The notes: generated by a model not told the origin, from the sequence alone. A DNA stretch of 64,000 bases from Stenotrophomonas hibiscicola ATCC 19867 (GCF_000382065.1 NZ_KB907500.1:741882-805881); one strand, 5' to 3'. Positions 1 to 9,798 are shown, numbered from the stretch's first letter. Translations and numbers: made by a program.

Positions 1-129
1 GAGGTCGGAAACCAACCGCCGCAGGGCCGATTCCCGGATGGCCACCGACGGCCCCTCCAGCCCCGGCAACTGCAACGCCGGGCTGTCGCCAAGAGGGCCG
101 AACAGCGTGACCTGGAGCGTGCTCTGCAT
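1..129 (-). CDS. Hypothetical protein, N-terminal fragment (runs off window)
   Basis: An open frame starts at an ATG and stays open for 43 codons to the window edge, so only the N-terminus is visible. It begins MQSTLQVTLFGPLGD and is followed by a short Leu/Pro/Gly stretch. I see no signal peptide and cannot assign a family from this fragment. The ~105 bp between it and the next gene contain nothing I recognise. Being open to the edge in a high-GC region is weak evidence by itself, but start position and strand fit the neighbouring genes. Confidence 0.45.
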   Translation of the reverse strand, partial: MQSTLQVTLFGPLGDSPALQLPGLEGPSVAIRESALRRLVSDL

Positions 130-234
130 GATCGACTTCCCTGCGGATGGACATGGGCAATGCACTGTTTACCGTGTATCGGTGACAGGCGCATGTGCCG
201 CCCATGCCGGGGATCGCAGGCCGCCGCCGTACCA

Positions 235-573
235 CTACAGCGCGGCCAGGTCGGCCAGATGCTGGCCCATGCTGTCCACCTCACCGATGGCATGGGTGGT
301 GGTGAAGTAATCATGCCAGCCGGTGGCGGCGATCCCGGCCACCAGTGTGTCGGCCGCTTCGCGGCTGGCGCAGTGCCAGACCGCATAGAACTGCTCGCCG
401 CTGCCACGCGGCACGGCCGTAGCGATGCGGCCCATGGCCACCGGCCTGATGCATTCCAGGTCGAAACGCTGCATGCCCTCACCGATGCGGGCGAAGAAGG
501 CGGTGCGTTGTCCGGGCGAGAGCGCCGTCCACGCGGGGGTGGCGGTGTAGAGCTCGATGAAGGTGTGGGCCAT
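235..573 (-). CDS. Small conserved hypothetical protein (DUF6616-like)
   Basis: The product is 112 aa, starting MAHTFIELY. It is compact, with no signal peptide or membrane segment, and rich in aromatic and His residues (FYAVWHC, GWHDYF), as in small ferredoxin-like or dimeric alpha-beta barrel proteins. The DUF6616 assignment is from memory and uncertain. A longer in-frame upstream extension exists, but it runs through a palindromic repeat and into the downstream end of the next gene, so the ATG at 573 is preferred. The same-strand gene upstream ends about 50 bp away, so co-transcription is possible. No function can be given. Confidence 0.6.
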   Translation of the reverse strand: MAHTFIELYTATPAWTALSPGQRTAFFARIGEGMQRFDLECIRPVAMGRIATAVPRGSGEQFYAVWHCASREAADTLVAGIAATGWHDYFTTTHAIGEVDSMGQHLADLAAL

Positions 574-601
574 TGCGGATCTTCCTTGAGGTTCATGGGA
601 T

Positions 602-626
602 TGCCGGCCAGCGGCCGCCATTACCG
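602..626. repeat. Degenerate SMAG-type palindromic repeat
   Basis: GC-rich palindrome (TGCCGGCCAGCGGCCGCC followed by ATTACC) of the S. maltophilia GTAG repeat type with an altered tail (CGGTAAT in place of GGTAGT). It overlaps the stop codon of the adjacent repair gene and lies between two same-strand genes. Confidence 0.65.
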
Positions 627-1361
627 CAGTGATCGCATGGCGCGTTTGCGGATGTAGGCGTTGGCATCGCTGTGGTGCTCGCGTTGCCAACCTGCGCACA
701 GCCCACGCAGCCATTGCGGCTGCGTCTTGCCGGCATCGTTGAGCCAATTGCCGACGGAGTCCTGCACATAGCGCTCGGGGTCGTCGGCCAGCGCGTCCAG
801 CAACGGCATTGCGTGTTGGGGCTGCTGCTTGAACAGCGCGATATGCGTAGCCCAGACGCCCCGGGGACGCAGCGCCTCGCAGGCGAAACGGCGCAGGTAC
901 GGCGATACTTCCTGCGTCCACGGTTGCAGGTACCCAAGCGCCTGCAGCGGTGCAGCAACTATGTCCGCGCGCAGTGCCAGCCAGGCCCATTCGCGCACGC
1001 CGAAGTGCGGGTCATCGGCCAGCGTTCGTATCGCCTGCAGCTTCCCTGCCAGGGTCGTGCCGGCGTCACTGCCGATCAGGTAGCAGGCCCAGCCACGCAC
1101 CGTATCGGAGGCGTGGCCCCGCCACTGCGCGGGATCGCCCTGTCCGCTGTCGCGCAGCAGGCGGGCGGCCAATGCCATGCGCTGGGTGATGCCCTTGCCT
1201 GCGGCGTCGCGCATGCGTTGCATTGCGTCCGGTTCGAGCACAGGTGCCACGACGTGCAGCAGTTCGGCGAAATCCACCGCCAGGCACTCGGCCAGGTGGG
1301 TGGCGGCGACGCGACCGGTGCTGAGCGCACGCAGGCGTTCGGCCGCAATGGGCGCGCTCAT
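621..1361 (-). CDS. HEAT-like DNA alkylation repair protein (AlkC/AlkD type)
   Basis: The product is 246 aa, all-helical, with HEAT-like repeats. The segment around residues 120-165 (VREWAWLALR, RRFACEALRPRGVW) matches the AlkC/AlkD alkylpurine glycosylase-like family, which removes bulky or N3/N7-alkylated bases without base flipping. The start ATG overlaps the stop of the upstream MarR gene by 4 nt (ATGA), so the two are translationally coupled. The stop codon falls in a SMAG-like palindrome. Several HEAT-like family members have no proven glycosylase activity, so repair is inferred from the family. Confidence 0.7.
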   Translation of the reverse strand: MSAPIAAERLRALSTGRVAATHLAECLAVDFAELLHVVAPVLEPDAMQRMRDAAGKGITQRMALAARLLRDSGQGDPAQWRGHASDTVRGWACYLIGSDAGTTLAGKLQAIRTLADDPHFGVREWAWLALRADIVAAPLQALGYLQPWTQEVSPYLRRFACEALRPRGVWATHIALFKQQPQHAMPLLDALADDPERYVQDSVGNWLNDAGKTQPQWLRGLCAGWQREHHSDANAYIRKRAMRSLR

Positions 1362-1870
1362 GCAGCGGATTCCCGCCCGGCATCGGTGTGCTGCCAGACC
1401 TTGTGCAGCAACCGTGAAAGCTGCTGCTGTTCGTCGGCCTCCAACCCGTTGAACAGGCCCCCGATCCACTGCGTGTGCTGCTCGAACAGCGCCTCGGCGA
1501 GGCGTGTCCCCTGTGCGGTCAACACGATCCGCAGGCGGCGGCCATCTTCGGCATCGCCGTGGCGCTGCAGCAGGCCTTCGCGCTGCAGGCCGTCGAGCAG
1601 GCCACTGATGGTGGCGCGGGTCACGCCGGCACGCTCGGCCAGCTCATGCGGCGGCAGCGAGCCACCGGCCCCGTGCAGCAGGAACAACACGATGAAGCGG
1701 CCTTCGCTGAGGCCATGCGGTGCCAGCCGTGCGGCACAGTCGTGGTCGATGGCGGCAGACAGTGACAGCAGTTGGAAGCACAGGCGCAGCTGGGCCAGGT
1801 TTACCTCGCCGCGGCGCGCAGCTTCCTTGAGCAGAGCGGTGTGTTTTGCTTCCAGCATGCCGGCCACCAT
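1358..1870 (-). CDS. MarR-family transcriptional regulator
   Basis: A 170-aa winged-helix regulator. The core is typical of MarR: helix-turn-helix around residues 75-100 (LAERAGVTRATISGLLDGLQ) followed by the wing (RHGDAEDGRRLRIVLTAQG). A perfect 18-bp palindrome lies immediately upstream of the start, pointing to autoregulation. The gene is the first of a two-gene unit with the repair gene, with a 4-nt overlap. Two starts are possible, ATG at 1870 or an in-frame ATG four codons later; the longer is given. The inducer is unknown; stress or xenobiotic sensing is only a family expectation. Confidence 0.85.
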   Translation of the reverse strand: MVAGMLEAKHTALLKEAARRGEVNLAQLRLCFQLLSLSAAIDHDCAARLAPHGLSEGRFIVLFLLHGAGGSLPPHELAERAGVTRATISGLLDGLQREGLLQRHGDAEDGRRLRIVLTAQGTRLAEALFEQHTQWIGGLFNGLEADEQQQLSRLLHKVWQHTDAGRESAA

Positions 1871-1871
1871 G

Positions 1872-1889
1872 TGATTAGGCGCCTAATCA
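1872..1889. promoter_or_regulatory. Perfect 18-bp palindrome, probable MarR operator
   Basis: TGATTAGGCGCCTAATCA is perfectly symmetric and abuts the MarR start codon. TTAGGC-type half-sites are typical of MarR autoregulatory operators. It sits so close to the start that binding would cover the translation initiation region and the expected transcription start. Confidence 0.7.
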
Positions 1890-1964
1890 TAATCGATTTT
1901 CGCCCATGGAACCACGCTGTGCGGAGCATGCGGGGCCGGGTCCGGCCAAGTCCGCGCATCACCC

Positions 1965-1993
1965 AAAAAGAAAAACCCCGCCTTGCGGCAGGG
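1965..1993 (-). terminator. Intrinsic terminator of groESL
   Basis: On the minus strand, CCCTGCC and GGCGGGG pair around a GCAA loop and are followed by TTTTTCTTTTT. It lies about 65 bp past the groEL stop. Confidence 0.85.
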
Positions 1994-2056
1994 TTCTTCT
2001 CTACAACGGGAAGGTATGCCGACCCAGGGCCGGCATCCCAATGCCAGGGCGAGGAC

Positions 2057-3712
<1,656 letters not shown>

Positions 3713-3790
3713 TTACCTCATCTGGTAGCGCCGGGCCATGCCCGGCGGCTGGGTGTTGGAATCAGGGGATGGAACAGGTCGCGCCGGGGC

Positions 3791-4078
3791 TCAGCCGATG
3801 ACGGCGAGCACGTCGTCTTCGCGCAGGACCTTGTATTCGACGCCTTCGCTCTTGTACGAGCTGCCGGCGTACTGGCCGTAGATGACCTTGTCGCCGACCT
3901 TCAGCGACGGCGCGCGCACGTTGCCGTTGTCCAGCGGCTTGCCCGGGCCGACGGCCACGACCTCACCCTTGGTGGACTTTTCCTTGGCCGAGTCGGGGAT
4001 GACGATGCCACCGGCGGAGATTTCGTCGGCTTCGATCGGCTTGACCACAACGCGGTCGTGCAGCGGCTTGATGCTCAT
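3791..4078 (-). CDS. groES: Co-chaperonin GroES (Hsp10)
   Basis: The 95-aa heptameric lid of the GroEL folding cage. The sequence starts [14 protein letters not shown] and contains the mobile-loop region ([12 protein letters not shown]) and a conserved YGQYAG segment. It is the first gene of the groES-groEL operon. A good ribosome-binding site (AGAGG) lies 7-8 nt upstream of the ATG. The leader carries a CIRCE inverted repeat and, further upstream, a sigma-32-like promoter, so control by both HrcA and RpoH is expected. Confidence 0.98.
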   Translation of the reverse strand: MSIKPLHDRVVVKPIEADEISAGGIVIPDSAKEKSTKGEVVAVGPGKPLDNGNVRAPSLKVGDKVIYGQYAGSSYKSEGVEYKVLREDDVLAVIG

Positions 4079-4124
4079 AGGAGACCTCTTAAGTGATTGA
4101 TTGGTCTAAAAAAGTCCGGCGATG

Positions 4125-4151
4125 TTAGCACTCGCCCCAGGCGAGTGCCAG
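4125..4151 (-). promoter_or_regulatory. CIRCE operator (HrcA site) upstream of groES
   Basis: TTAGCACTC, nine bases, then GAGTGCCAG. The consensus is TTAGCACTC-N9-GAGTGCTAA, so 16 of 18 arm bases match. It lies about 45-75 bp before the groES start, downstream of the sigma-32-like promoter and therefore in the transcribed leader. hrcA is not in this window. Confidence 0.92.
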
Positions 4152-4168
4152 AACCGCACGTGAAGAAA

Positions 4169-4183
4169 CCCGACAACGTCGGG
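4169..4183 (-). other. Small hairpin in the groES leader
   Basis: CCCGAC-3 nt-GTCGGG inverted repeat between the sigma-32-like promoter and CIRCE. If the promoter call is right, it would sit within the first ~15-20 nt of the mRNA, where a 5' hairpin can protect a transcript. Function is inferred only. Confidence 0.4.
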
Positions 4184-4193
4184 AGCAGGGCAG

Positions 4194-4221
4194 AGATGGA
4201 GCCCCGCCGCCCCCTTTCAAG
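4194..4221 (-). promoter_or_regulatory. Sigma-32 (RpoH)-type promoter of groESL
   Basis: Read on the minus strand: -35 CTTGAAA, 14-nt spacer, -10 TCCATCT. This matches the heat-shock consensus CTTGAAA / CCCATNT with one mismatch in the -10. It lies about 120 bp before groES. RpoH itself is encoded at 42.3-43.1 kb. Confidence 0.75.
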
Positions 4222-4390
4222 GGCCGAATGAAAAAAATTTTTCCACCCGCGCGCCTCGGCCAGGGCGTCGGTCCAGATCAATTTCGGTGACAAGCGTCGC
4301 ACTGTCAGACATCTGACGTTCATTTACGACAAAGTGTCACTGGATCGGCCTTAGGCTCGGTCCGGCATTCCCAATCACAAGGAGGAGTCG

Positions 4391-6181
4391 ATGCGATTGC
4401 TGTCCCCGCTTGCCGCTGCCTGCCTGCTGGCGCTGGCCGCTGCGCCGGCCCAGGCCGAGGTCTTCATCAACGAACTGCACTACGACGACAGCACCGCCGC
4501 CGGTGACGTCGGCGAAGCGATCGAGGTCGTAGCCACTGCCGGTGAGGACCTGTCCGGCTACCGCCTGTACCTCTACAACGGCAGCAATCCGTCCGCCGCC
4601 ACCGTCTATGCCAACAACCCGGTCCCGGCCGGCACCGCCGCCGGCTGCGGCAGCGCCACCATCGCCGTGGTCAGTTACCCGACCAACGGGATCCAGAACG
4701 GCCCGACCGACGGCATCGCCCTGGTCGATGCCAGTGGCAAAGTGGTCCAGTTCCTCAGCTATGAGGGCGCCATCACCGCCTCCGGTGGCCCTGCCGCCGG
4801 CATGACCAGCCAGAACATCCCGGTAGCCGAGACCAACAGCACCGCGCCGGGCACCTCGTTGCAGCTGACCGGCAGCGGCAGCCAGTACACCCACTTCACC
4901 TGGGCCGAATCGGCCGGCCAGACCTTCGGCAGCTGCAACAACGGCCAGACTTTCAGCGGCGGTGGCACGCCAGGCCCGAACACGCCGCCGTCGGTGTCCA
5001 CCACCACCCCGGCGCAGGGCAGCAGCACCTTCCCGGCTGCGGCCGATCTGGAAGTGGTGTTCAGCGAAACCGTGAACCTGGCCAGCGGCGCGTTCGCGCT
5101 GAGCTGCGGCACCTCCGGCAGCGTGCCGCTGACCTTCCCGGCCAGCGGCCGCAGCGTGAAGCTGTCCACCAACACCGCGCTGGTGGCCGGTGAAGCCTGC
5201 CGCTTCGACATCCGCGCCGCGCGCATCACCGACCTGCTGGGCGCGCACCCGGCCGCCGACAGCCGCATCGCCTTCACCGTGGCCAGCACCGGCGGCAATC
5301 CGGACCCGGGCAACCCGGGCGTGCCGGCCGGCTACTACTCCAGGGTCAACACCAGCAGCCCCAGCCAGCTGCGCTGCTCGCTGCACGCCACCATCAAGGG
5401 CCATACCGCCTACCCGTACAGCGGCTCGGGCACCAATACCTGGACCATCCTGGAAATCGCCGACGAGGATCCGAACAACCCGAACCGCATCCTCGATGCC
5501 TACCGCAACCGCAGCTACGCCAAGGTCAGTGATCGTGCGGGCACCGGCAGCGGCCTGACCTACAACCGCGAGCACACCTGGCCGAACTCGCTGGGCTTTG
5601 CCAGCACCACCGGCGACAAGGGCCTGCCCTACGCGCCGTACACCGATACCCACATGCTGTACCTGACCGACGCGCAGTGGAACGCCGACCGCGGCAACAA
5701 GCCGTTCGGCAGGTGCGATGCCAGCTGCGGTGAGCGTGCCACCGAAGCCAACAATGGGCAGGGCGGCGGCAGTGGTGGCTATCCGGGCAACTCCAACTGG
5801 GTGCGCACGCCGGACGGCAACACCGGCACGTTCGAGGTGTGGGGCAAGCGCAAGGGCGACATGGCGCGCGCGGTGATGTACATGGCGATCCGCTATGAGG
5901 GTGGCAAGGATGCGGCCACCGGTCAGTCCGAGCCGGACCTGGAGCTGACCGACGACCGCAGCAGGATCGTCAAGACCAGCAGTTCGCCGGCCTACATGGG
6001 CCTGCTGTCGACGCTGATCGACTGGCACCTGTCCGATCCGCCGGATGATGCCGAGCGTGCCCGCAATGACGTGGTCTACAGCTTCCAGGGCAATCGCAAC
6101 CCGTTCATCGACCACCCCGAGTGGGCGACCCCGGCCCTGTTCACCTCGGCCAAGCCAGCCACCTGCCAGCTGGCCAACTGA
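4391..6181 (+). CDS. Secreted endonuclease I-type nuclease with lamin-tail and Ig-like domains
   Basis: The 596-aa precursor has a cleavable signal peptide (about residues 1-23, ending AQA). An N-terminal lamin-tail-like beta domain follows (FINELHYDD, about 24-190), then an Ig-like domain rich in Thr/Ser/Ala (about 195-305), then a C-terminal endonuclease I domain (about 315-596) with the catalytic YNREHTWPNSL and a His/Asn-rich metal region (DTHMLYLTDAQWNADRGN). The family degrades extracellular DNA and RNA non-specifically. E. coli EndA is ~235 aa, so this is a large multidomain version. An AAGGAGGAG ribosome-binding site precedes the ATG. A likely exported nutrient- or DNA-scavenging nuclease; the N-terminal domains may mediate surface attachment. 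Confidence 0.88.
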   Translation: MRLLSPLAAACLLALAAAPAQAEVFINELHYDDSTAAGDVGEAIEVVATAGEDLSGYRLYLYNGSNPSAATVYANNPVPAGTAAGCGSATIAVVSYPTNGIQNGPTDGIALVDASGKVVQFLSYEGAITASGGPAAGMTSQNIPVAETNSTAPGTSLQLTGSGSQYTHFTWAESAGQTFGSCNNGQTFSGGGTPGPNTPPSVSTTTPAQGSSTFPAAADLEVVFSETVNLASGAFALSCGTSGSVPLTFPASGRSVKLSTNTALVAGEACRFDIRAARITDLLGAHPAADSRIAFTVASTGGNPDPGNPGVPAGYYSRVNTSSPSQLRCSLHATIKGHTAYPYSGSGTNTWTILEIADEDPNNPNRILDAYRNRSYAKVSDRAGTGSGLTYNREHTWPNSLGFASTTGDKGLPYAPYTDTHMLYLTDAQWNADRGNKPFGRCDASCGERATEANNGQGGGSGGYPGNSNWVRTPDGNTGTFEVWGKRKGDMARAVMYMAIRYEGGKDAATGQSEPDLELTDDRSRIVKTSSSPAYMGLLSTLIDWHLSDPPDDAERARNDVVYSFQGNRNPFIDHPEWATPALFTSAKPATCQLAN

Positions 6182-6249
6182 CCGCGCAACGCTGCGGTCC
6201 ACTGCCGCCGCCGGGCCCTGACCCGGCGGCGGCCCTATACTCGACGGTC

Positions 6250-6588
6250 ATGTCGACCGTCGATCCCGTCCTGCTGCTGTTGACCACCTGCCCGGACCGG
6301 GCCAGTGCCGAGCGCATCGCGCACGCGCTGGTAGGCGAGCGCTTGGCGGCGTGCGTGACCCGTCTCGACGGCGCACAGTCGACCTACCGCTGGCAGGGCG
6401 AGGTGACCACCGACGCGGAGCTGCAGCTGCTGGTGAAAACCACCTCGAGCCGCGTCGATGACGCAATCGCCCGGATCGTCGAACTGCATCCGTATGAACT
6501 CCCGGAGTGCATCGCGGTCGAAACCCGGGCCGGCCTGCCGGCGTATCTGGATTGGATCCGGGCACAGACCCGGGAGGACACTGATTGA
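6250..6588 (+). CDS. cutA: Divalent-cation tolerance protein CutA
   Basis: A 112-aa trimeric CutA1-fold protein, typical length. Family signatures: LLTTCPDRASAERIA near the N-terminus, ERLAACV around residues 30-36, and YRWQGEV around 47-53. E. coli CutA is linked to copper tolerance, though its exact role is debated. The stop overlaps the TTG start of dsbD; cutA-dsbD adjacency is also found in E. coli, which supports the call. The chosen ATG gives the canonical N-terminus. Confidence 0.93.
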   Translation: MSTVDPVLLLLTTCPDRASAERIAHALVGERLAACVTRLDGAQSTYRWQGEVTTDAELQLLVKTTSSRVDDAIARIVELHPYELPECIAVETRAGLPAYLDWIRAQTREDTD

Positions 6589-8969
6589 AGACTCTGTTTG
6601 CGCGTGGCGCTGCCTTGTGCGCCCTGTTGTGCCTTTCGCTGCCCGCCTTCGCCCTGGATGAGAAAGACCTGCTGCCGGTGGACCAGGCGTTCGCATTGAC
6701 CGCCACTGCCCCCGAACGTGGCCAGGTGCAGCTGCAGTTCAAGATCGCGCCAGGCTATTACCTGTATCGCCACCGCACCAGCGTCAAAGCCGACCCGGCC
6801 TTCAATGCCGGCGCGCTGCAGATGCCCAAGGGCGACAAGCACCACGACGATTTCTTCGGCGAGGTCGAGACCTATCGCGAGCGCCTGCTGGCCACCCTGC
6901 CCGGCACGCCGACCGACGCTGCCGGCACCATCAGCCTGGAAGTGCGTTATCAGGGCTGCGCCGATGCCGGTGTCTGCTACCCGCCGCAGAAGCGCGTGGT
7001 GCAGGTCACCCTGCCGGGCGCCGGTGCGGCGGCGGCGGTGCCTGCCGCGCGTGCCGGTGCGGCCAGCCCGTTCAATAACCCGCTGGCCGGTGCCGGCAAC
7101 AGCGGTGGCCTGCGCCTGCCGGGCGCGGCCAACAACAGCCAGGCCCTGCCGCTGCCGTCGGAACAGGCGTTCGGCTTCGATGCCATCGCCAGCGACGGCA
7201 ACACCCTGCTGCTGCGCTTCAGCCCAGCGCCCGGCTATTACCTGTATCGCGACCGCACCTCGCTGAAGCTGGAAGGCAGCGCCGGCGTGCTGGCCGGCAA
7301 GCCGCGCTGGCCAGCCGCGCAATCGCATCGCGACGAGCACTTCGGCGATGTCTCGGTCTACTTCAACCAGGTGGAAGTACCGCTGCCGCTGCGCCGCGCT
7401 GTCACTGATGCCGTCGACAGCACCCTGGTGGTGACCTTCCAGGGCTGCCAGACCGATGGCATCTGCTACCCGCCGATGACCCGCCGGGTGAAGCTGTCGA
7501 TTCCGGCCGGCAAGGTCAGCGCCAGCGCCGACCAGGCGCCAGCGCGCAATGACGTGATCAACCCGCTGCCTGCTGCCAACGGTGCACCGCGCGAAGCCGC
7601 CAACGGCGCCCCGCTGCGCCTGCTGCCAACCGTGCCCAACACGGATGCAGCGGCACCGGCCGCCGCAGGTGGCGCCACCGCCAGCAGTGAATTCGCCACC
7701 GATGCACAGGGCGACAATGCGCTGCGCACGCGTCCGCCGGTGACGACGCCGAATCCTGATCGTTCGTTCGTCTGGGTCCTGCTGCTGGCGCTGGCCGGTG
7801 GCCTGGTACTGAACCTGATGCCCTGCGTGCTGCCGATCCTCTCGCTGAAGGTGCTGAGCCTAGCGCAGAGCGGCGAAAGCGCGCAGCGCGCACGCAGCCA
7901 CGCGCTCTGGTACACGCTGGGCGTGCTGGTCGCGTTCGCCGTGATCGGCGCGTTGATGGTCGGCCTGCGCGCGATCGGCAATGCCGTCGGCATCGGCTTC
8001 CAGCTGCAGCACCCGGGTGTGGTGGCGGCGCTGGCCTACATCATGTTCGCGGTAGGCCTGAGCCTGTCCGGCGTGTTCACCCTGGGCGGCGGCATCGGCA
8101 ATCTGGGCCAGTCGCTGGCCAGCCGCAGCGGCCCGGCCGGTGACTTCTTCACCGGTGCGCTGGCCTGCGTGGTCGGCAGTGCCTGCGTCGGCCCGTTCAT
8201 GGGTGGCGCGATCGCCTACGCGTTCATTGCCCCGCCGCTGAAGGCGATGACCGTGTTCCTGTTCCTCGGCCTGGGCCTGGCGCTGCCGTTCCTGCTGATC
8301 GGCTTCGTGCCGGCGCTCGCACGCCGCCTGCCCAAGCCGGGCCCGTGGATGGAAACGCTCAAGCACGTGCTGGCCTTCCCGATGTATGCCACCGCGCTGT
8401 GGCTGCTGTGGGTGCTGGGCAAGCAGCGTGGCGTGGATGGCATGGCGCTGGTGCTGGGTGGCCTGCTGCTGCTGGCGTTCGGCCTGTGGCTGTTCGAGCG
8501 CAACCGCTGGACCGGCTCGCGTGCGGTGACACTGCTGGGCGTACTGCTGGCGATCGGCGCGCTGGTGCCGGCCTGGGGTGTGACCCAGCTCGCACCGCCG
8601 GCGCGGGCCGCACAGGCCGCCAGCGACAACGTGGTCGAGTATTCACCGCAGTTGCTGGACCGCCTGCGCGCCGACAACCGCGTGGTGTTCGTCAACATGA
8701 CCGCCGACTGGTGCGTAAGCTGCAAGGCCAACGAGCGCGCGGTGCTGTCGCGGCCGGAATTCAAGGAACTGCTCAAGCGCACCAACGCGGTGTACATGCG
8801 CGGCGACTACACCAATGTCGACCCGCAGATCACCACGTTCCTGGAAGAGCACAAGGCCGTCGGCGTGCCACTGTACGTCGTGTACGGCCCCGGCGCGCCG
8901 CCGACCGTGCTGCCGACCCTGCTGACCCTGGCGGTGGTGGAGGAAGCGCTGCTGCGCACCGCACGATGA
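6585..8969 (+). CDS. dsbD: Thiol:disulfide interchange protein DsbD, with duplicated N-terminal domain
   Basis: Inner-membrane reductant conveyor passing electrons from cytosolic thioredoxin to periplasmic thiols. The product is 794 aa; E. coli DsbD is ~565. It has a signal peptide (1-23), two consecutive DsbD-alpha-like domains (about 24-145 and 185-310, each with GYYLYR and a C-x-x-x-x-CYPP motif, QGCADAGVCYPP and QGCQTDGICYPP), a Pro/Ala linker, the multi-spanning CcdA-like domain starting with PCVLPIL near residue 413, and a C-terminal thioredoxin domain with WCVSC at 709-713. It starts with TTG overlapping the cutA stop and is followed by a TlpA-like gene overlapping its stop. The domain duplication is the odd feature. 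Confidence 0.95.
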   Translation: MKTLFARGAALCALLCLSLPAFALDEKDLLPVDQAFALTATAPERGQVQLQFKIAPGYYLYRHRTSVKADPAFNAGALQMPKGDKHHDDFFGEVETYRERLLATLPGTPTDAAGTISLEVRYQGCADAGVCYPPQKRVVQVTLPGAGAAAAVPAARAGAASPFNNPLAGAGNSGGLRLPGAANNSQALPLPSEQAFGFDAIASDGNTLLLRFSPAPGYYLYRDRTSLKLEGSAGVLAGKPRWPAAQSHRDEHFGDVSVYFNQVEVPLPLRRAVTDAVDSTLVVTFQGCQTDGICYPPMTRRVKLSIPAGKVSASADQAPARNDVINPLPAANGAPREAANGAPLRLLPTVPNTDAAAPAAAGGATASSEFATDAQGDNALRTRPPVTTPNPDRSFVWVLLLALAGGLVLNLMPCVLPILSLKVLSLAQSGESAQRARSHALWYTLGVLVAFAVIGALMVGLRAIGNAVGIGFQLQHPGVVAALAYIMFAVGLSLSGVFTLGGGIGNLGQSLASRSGPAGDFFTGALACVVGSACVGPFMGGAIAYAFIAPPLKAMTVFLFLGLGLALPFLLIGFVPALARRLPKPGPWMETLKHVLAFPMYATALWLLWVLGKQRGVDGMALVLGGLLLLAFGLWLFERNRWTGSRAVTLLGVLLAIGALVPAWGVTQLAPPARAAQAASDNVVEYSPQLLDRLRADNRVVFVNMTADWCVSCKANERAVLSRPEFKELLKRTNAVYMRGDYTNVDPQITTFLEEHKAVGVPLYVVYGPGAPPTVLPTLLTLAVVEEALLRTAR

Positions 8970-9529
8970 AGTGGCAACGGCCAGCGCTGCTGTGGACAGC
9001 GGTGCTGGCCGCCGGCCTTGGCCTGTGGGCCGGCCATCGATTGACACCGGCGCCGGTGGCGCCTGAGGCCGTGCCGGGAGCGCCTGCTGTGGCGGCTGCC
9101 GCACCCACCCTGCAGGTCGGCGACAGCCTGCCCGCACTGTCGCTGCCGGATCTTGAAGGCCGGCCGCTGGACCTGCGCCAGCACGCTGGCGGTCGCCCGC
9201 TGTTGATCAATGTCTGGGCCAGCTGGTGCGCGCCCTGCGTTGAAGAAATGCCCGAACTGGCGCGTTTCGCACATGTCCAGGGCGAGCACGGTGTGCAGGT
9301 GCTGGGACTGGCGCTGGATACGCCGGAGGACGTGCGCCGTTTCCTGCAGCGGGTACCGGTGGATTACCCGATCGTGATCGAGACCCCGGGGCCGCGCGAT
9401 GCCAGCGTGCAGCTGGGCAATACACAGGGCCTGCTGCCCTACAGCGTGCTGTTCGATGCACAGGGGCGGCTGGTGAAAGCGAAGCTGGGGCCGTTCGCCC
9501 ACGGCGAGATCGACAGCTGGGTGAAGTGA
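8966..9529 (+). CDS. TlpA-family periplasmic thioredoxin-like protein
   Basis: A 187-aa protein with one N-terminal membrane anchor or uncleaved signal (about residues 7-24) and a thioredoxin-fold domain with the active site WASWCAPC near residue 87 and a cis-Pro segment (LLPYSVLFD). This is the TlpA/ResA/CcmG class that reduces periplasmic disulfides, often apocytochrome c or other specific partners. The start overlaps the dsbD stop by 4 nt, so it is probably produced together with DsbD, its likely electron donor. The exact client is unknown. Confidence 0.9.
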   Translation: MKWQRPALLWTAVLAAGLGLWAGHRLTPAPVAPEAVPGAPAVAAAAPTLQVGDSLPALSLPDLEGRPLDLRQHAGGRPLLINVWASWCAPCVEEMPELARFAHVQGEHGVQVLGLALDTPEDVRRFLQRVPVDYPIVIETPGPRDASVQLGNTQGLLPYSVLFDAQGRLVKAKLGPFAHGEIDSWVK

Positions 9530-9534
9530 GGGTG

Positions 9535-9738
9535 TTTTTTTGCAGGGCTTGCAGCCCTGCACCCTGCTCAATGCAACGGCAACGGCCAGAGCCAAAGCCA
9601 AAGCGGGCTTTCCGTGGGATGGCGGGGCGCTGTGGCTGTGCAGGACACGCCGTAAACCCGTCCATGGGGGCTCGATGGCGCCATCCATGGCGCCAACGGT
9701 CCTGCACAGCCACACCGCCCCACCTTCGACAGATTCCG
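9535..9738 (+). repeat. Structured intergenic repeat, copy 1
   Basis: A ~204-bp element. From left to right: a small hairpin (GCAGGGCTTGCAGCCCTGC), a flank with GGCTTTCCGTGGGAT, a 26-nt left arm (9621-9646), a 52-nt core (9647-9698), a right arm (9699-9724) complementary to the left at 24 of 26 positions, and the flank CTTCGACAGATTCCGC. The core holds an inner stem GGCGCC-ATCCAT-GGCGCC. No coding potential is convincing. It is the inverted partner of the copy at 9860-10063; together with the repeats between them these fill the gene-free stretch before the PepSY reductase. Confidence 0.8.
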
Positions 9739-9748
9739 CCGGCTGTTG

Positions 9749-9772
9749 GTAGGTGTCGACCTTGGTCGACAC
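9749..9772 (+). repeat. SMAG-type repeat
   Basis: GTAGGTGTCGACC-TTGGTCGACAC: a GTAG head followed by a GTGTCGACC/GGTCGACAC stem. Lies between the two larger inverted repeat copies. Confidence 0.75.
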
Positions 9773-9798
9773 ATCTGTCAGATATCGAATGAAATTCC

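Noticed and set aside
4337..6202. 621-codon open frame opposite the secreted nuclease gene
   Set aside because: Repetitive Gly/Ala/Val/Arg composition typical of an antisense shadow; the sense frame has a signal peptide, ribosome-binding site and catalytic motif.
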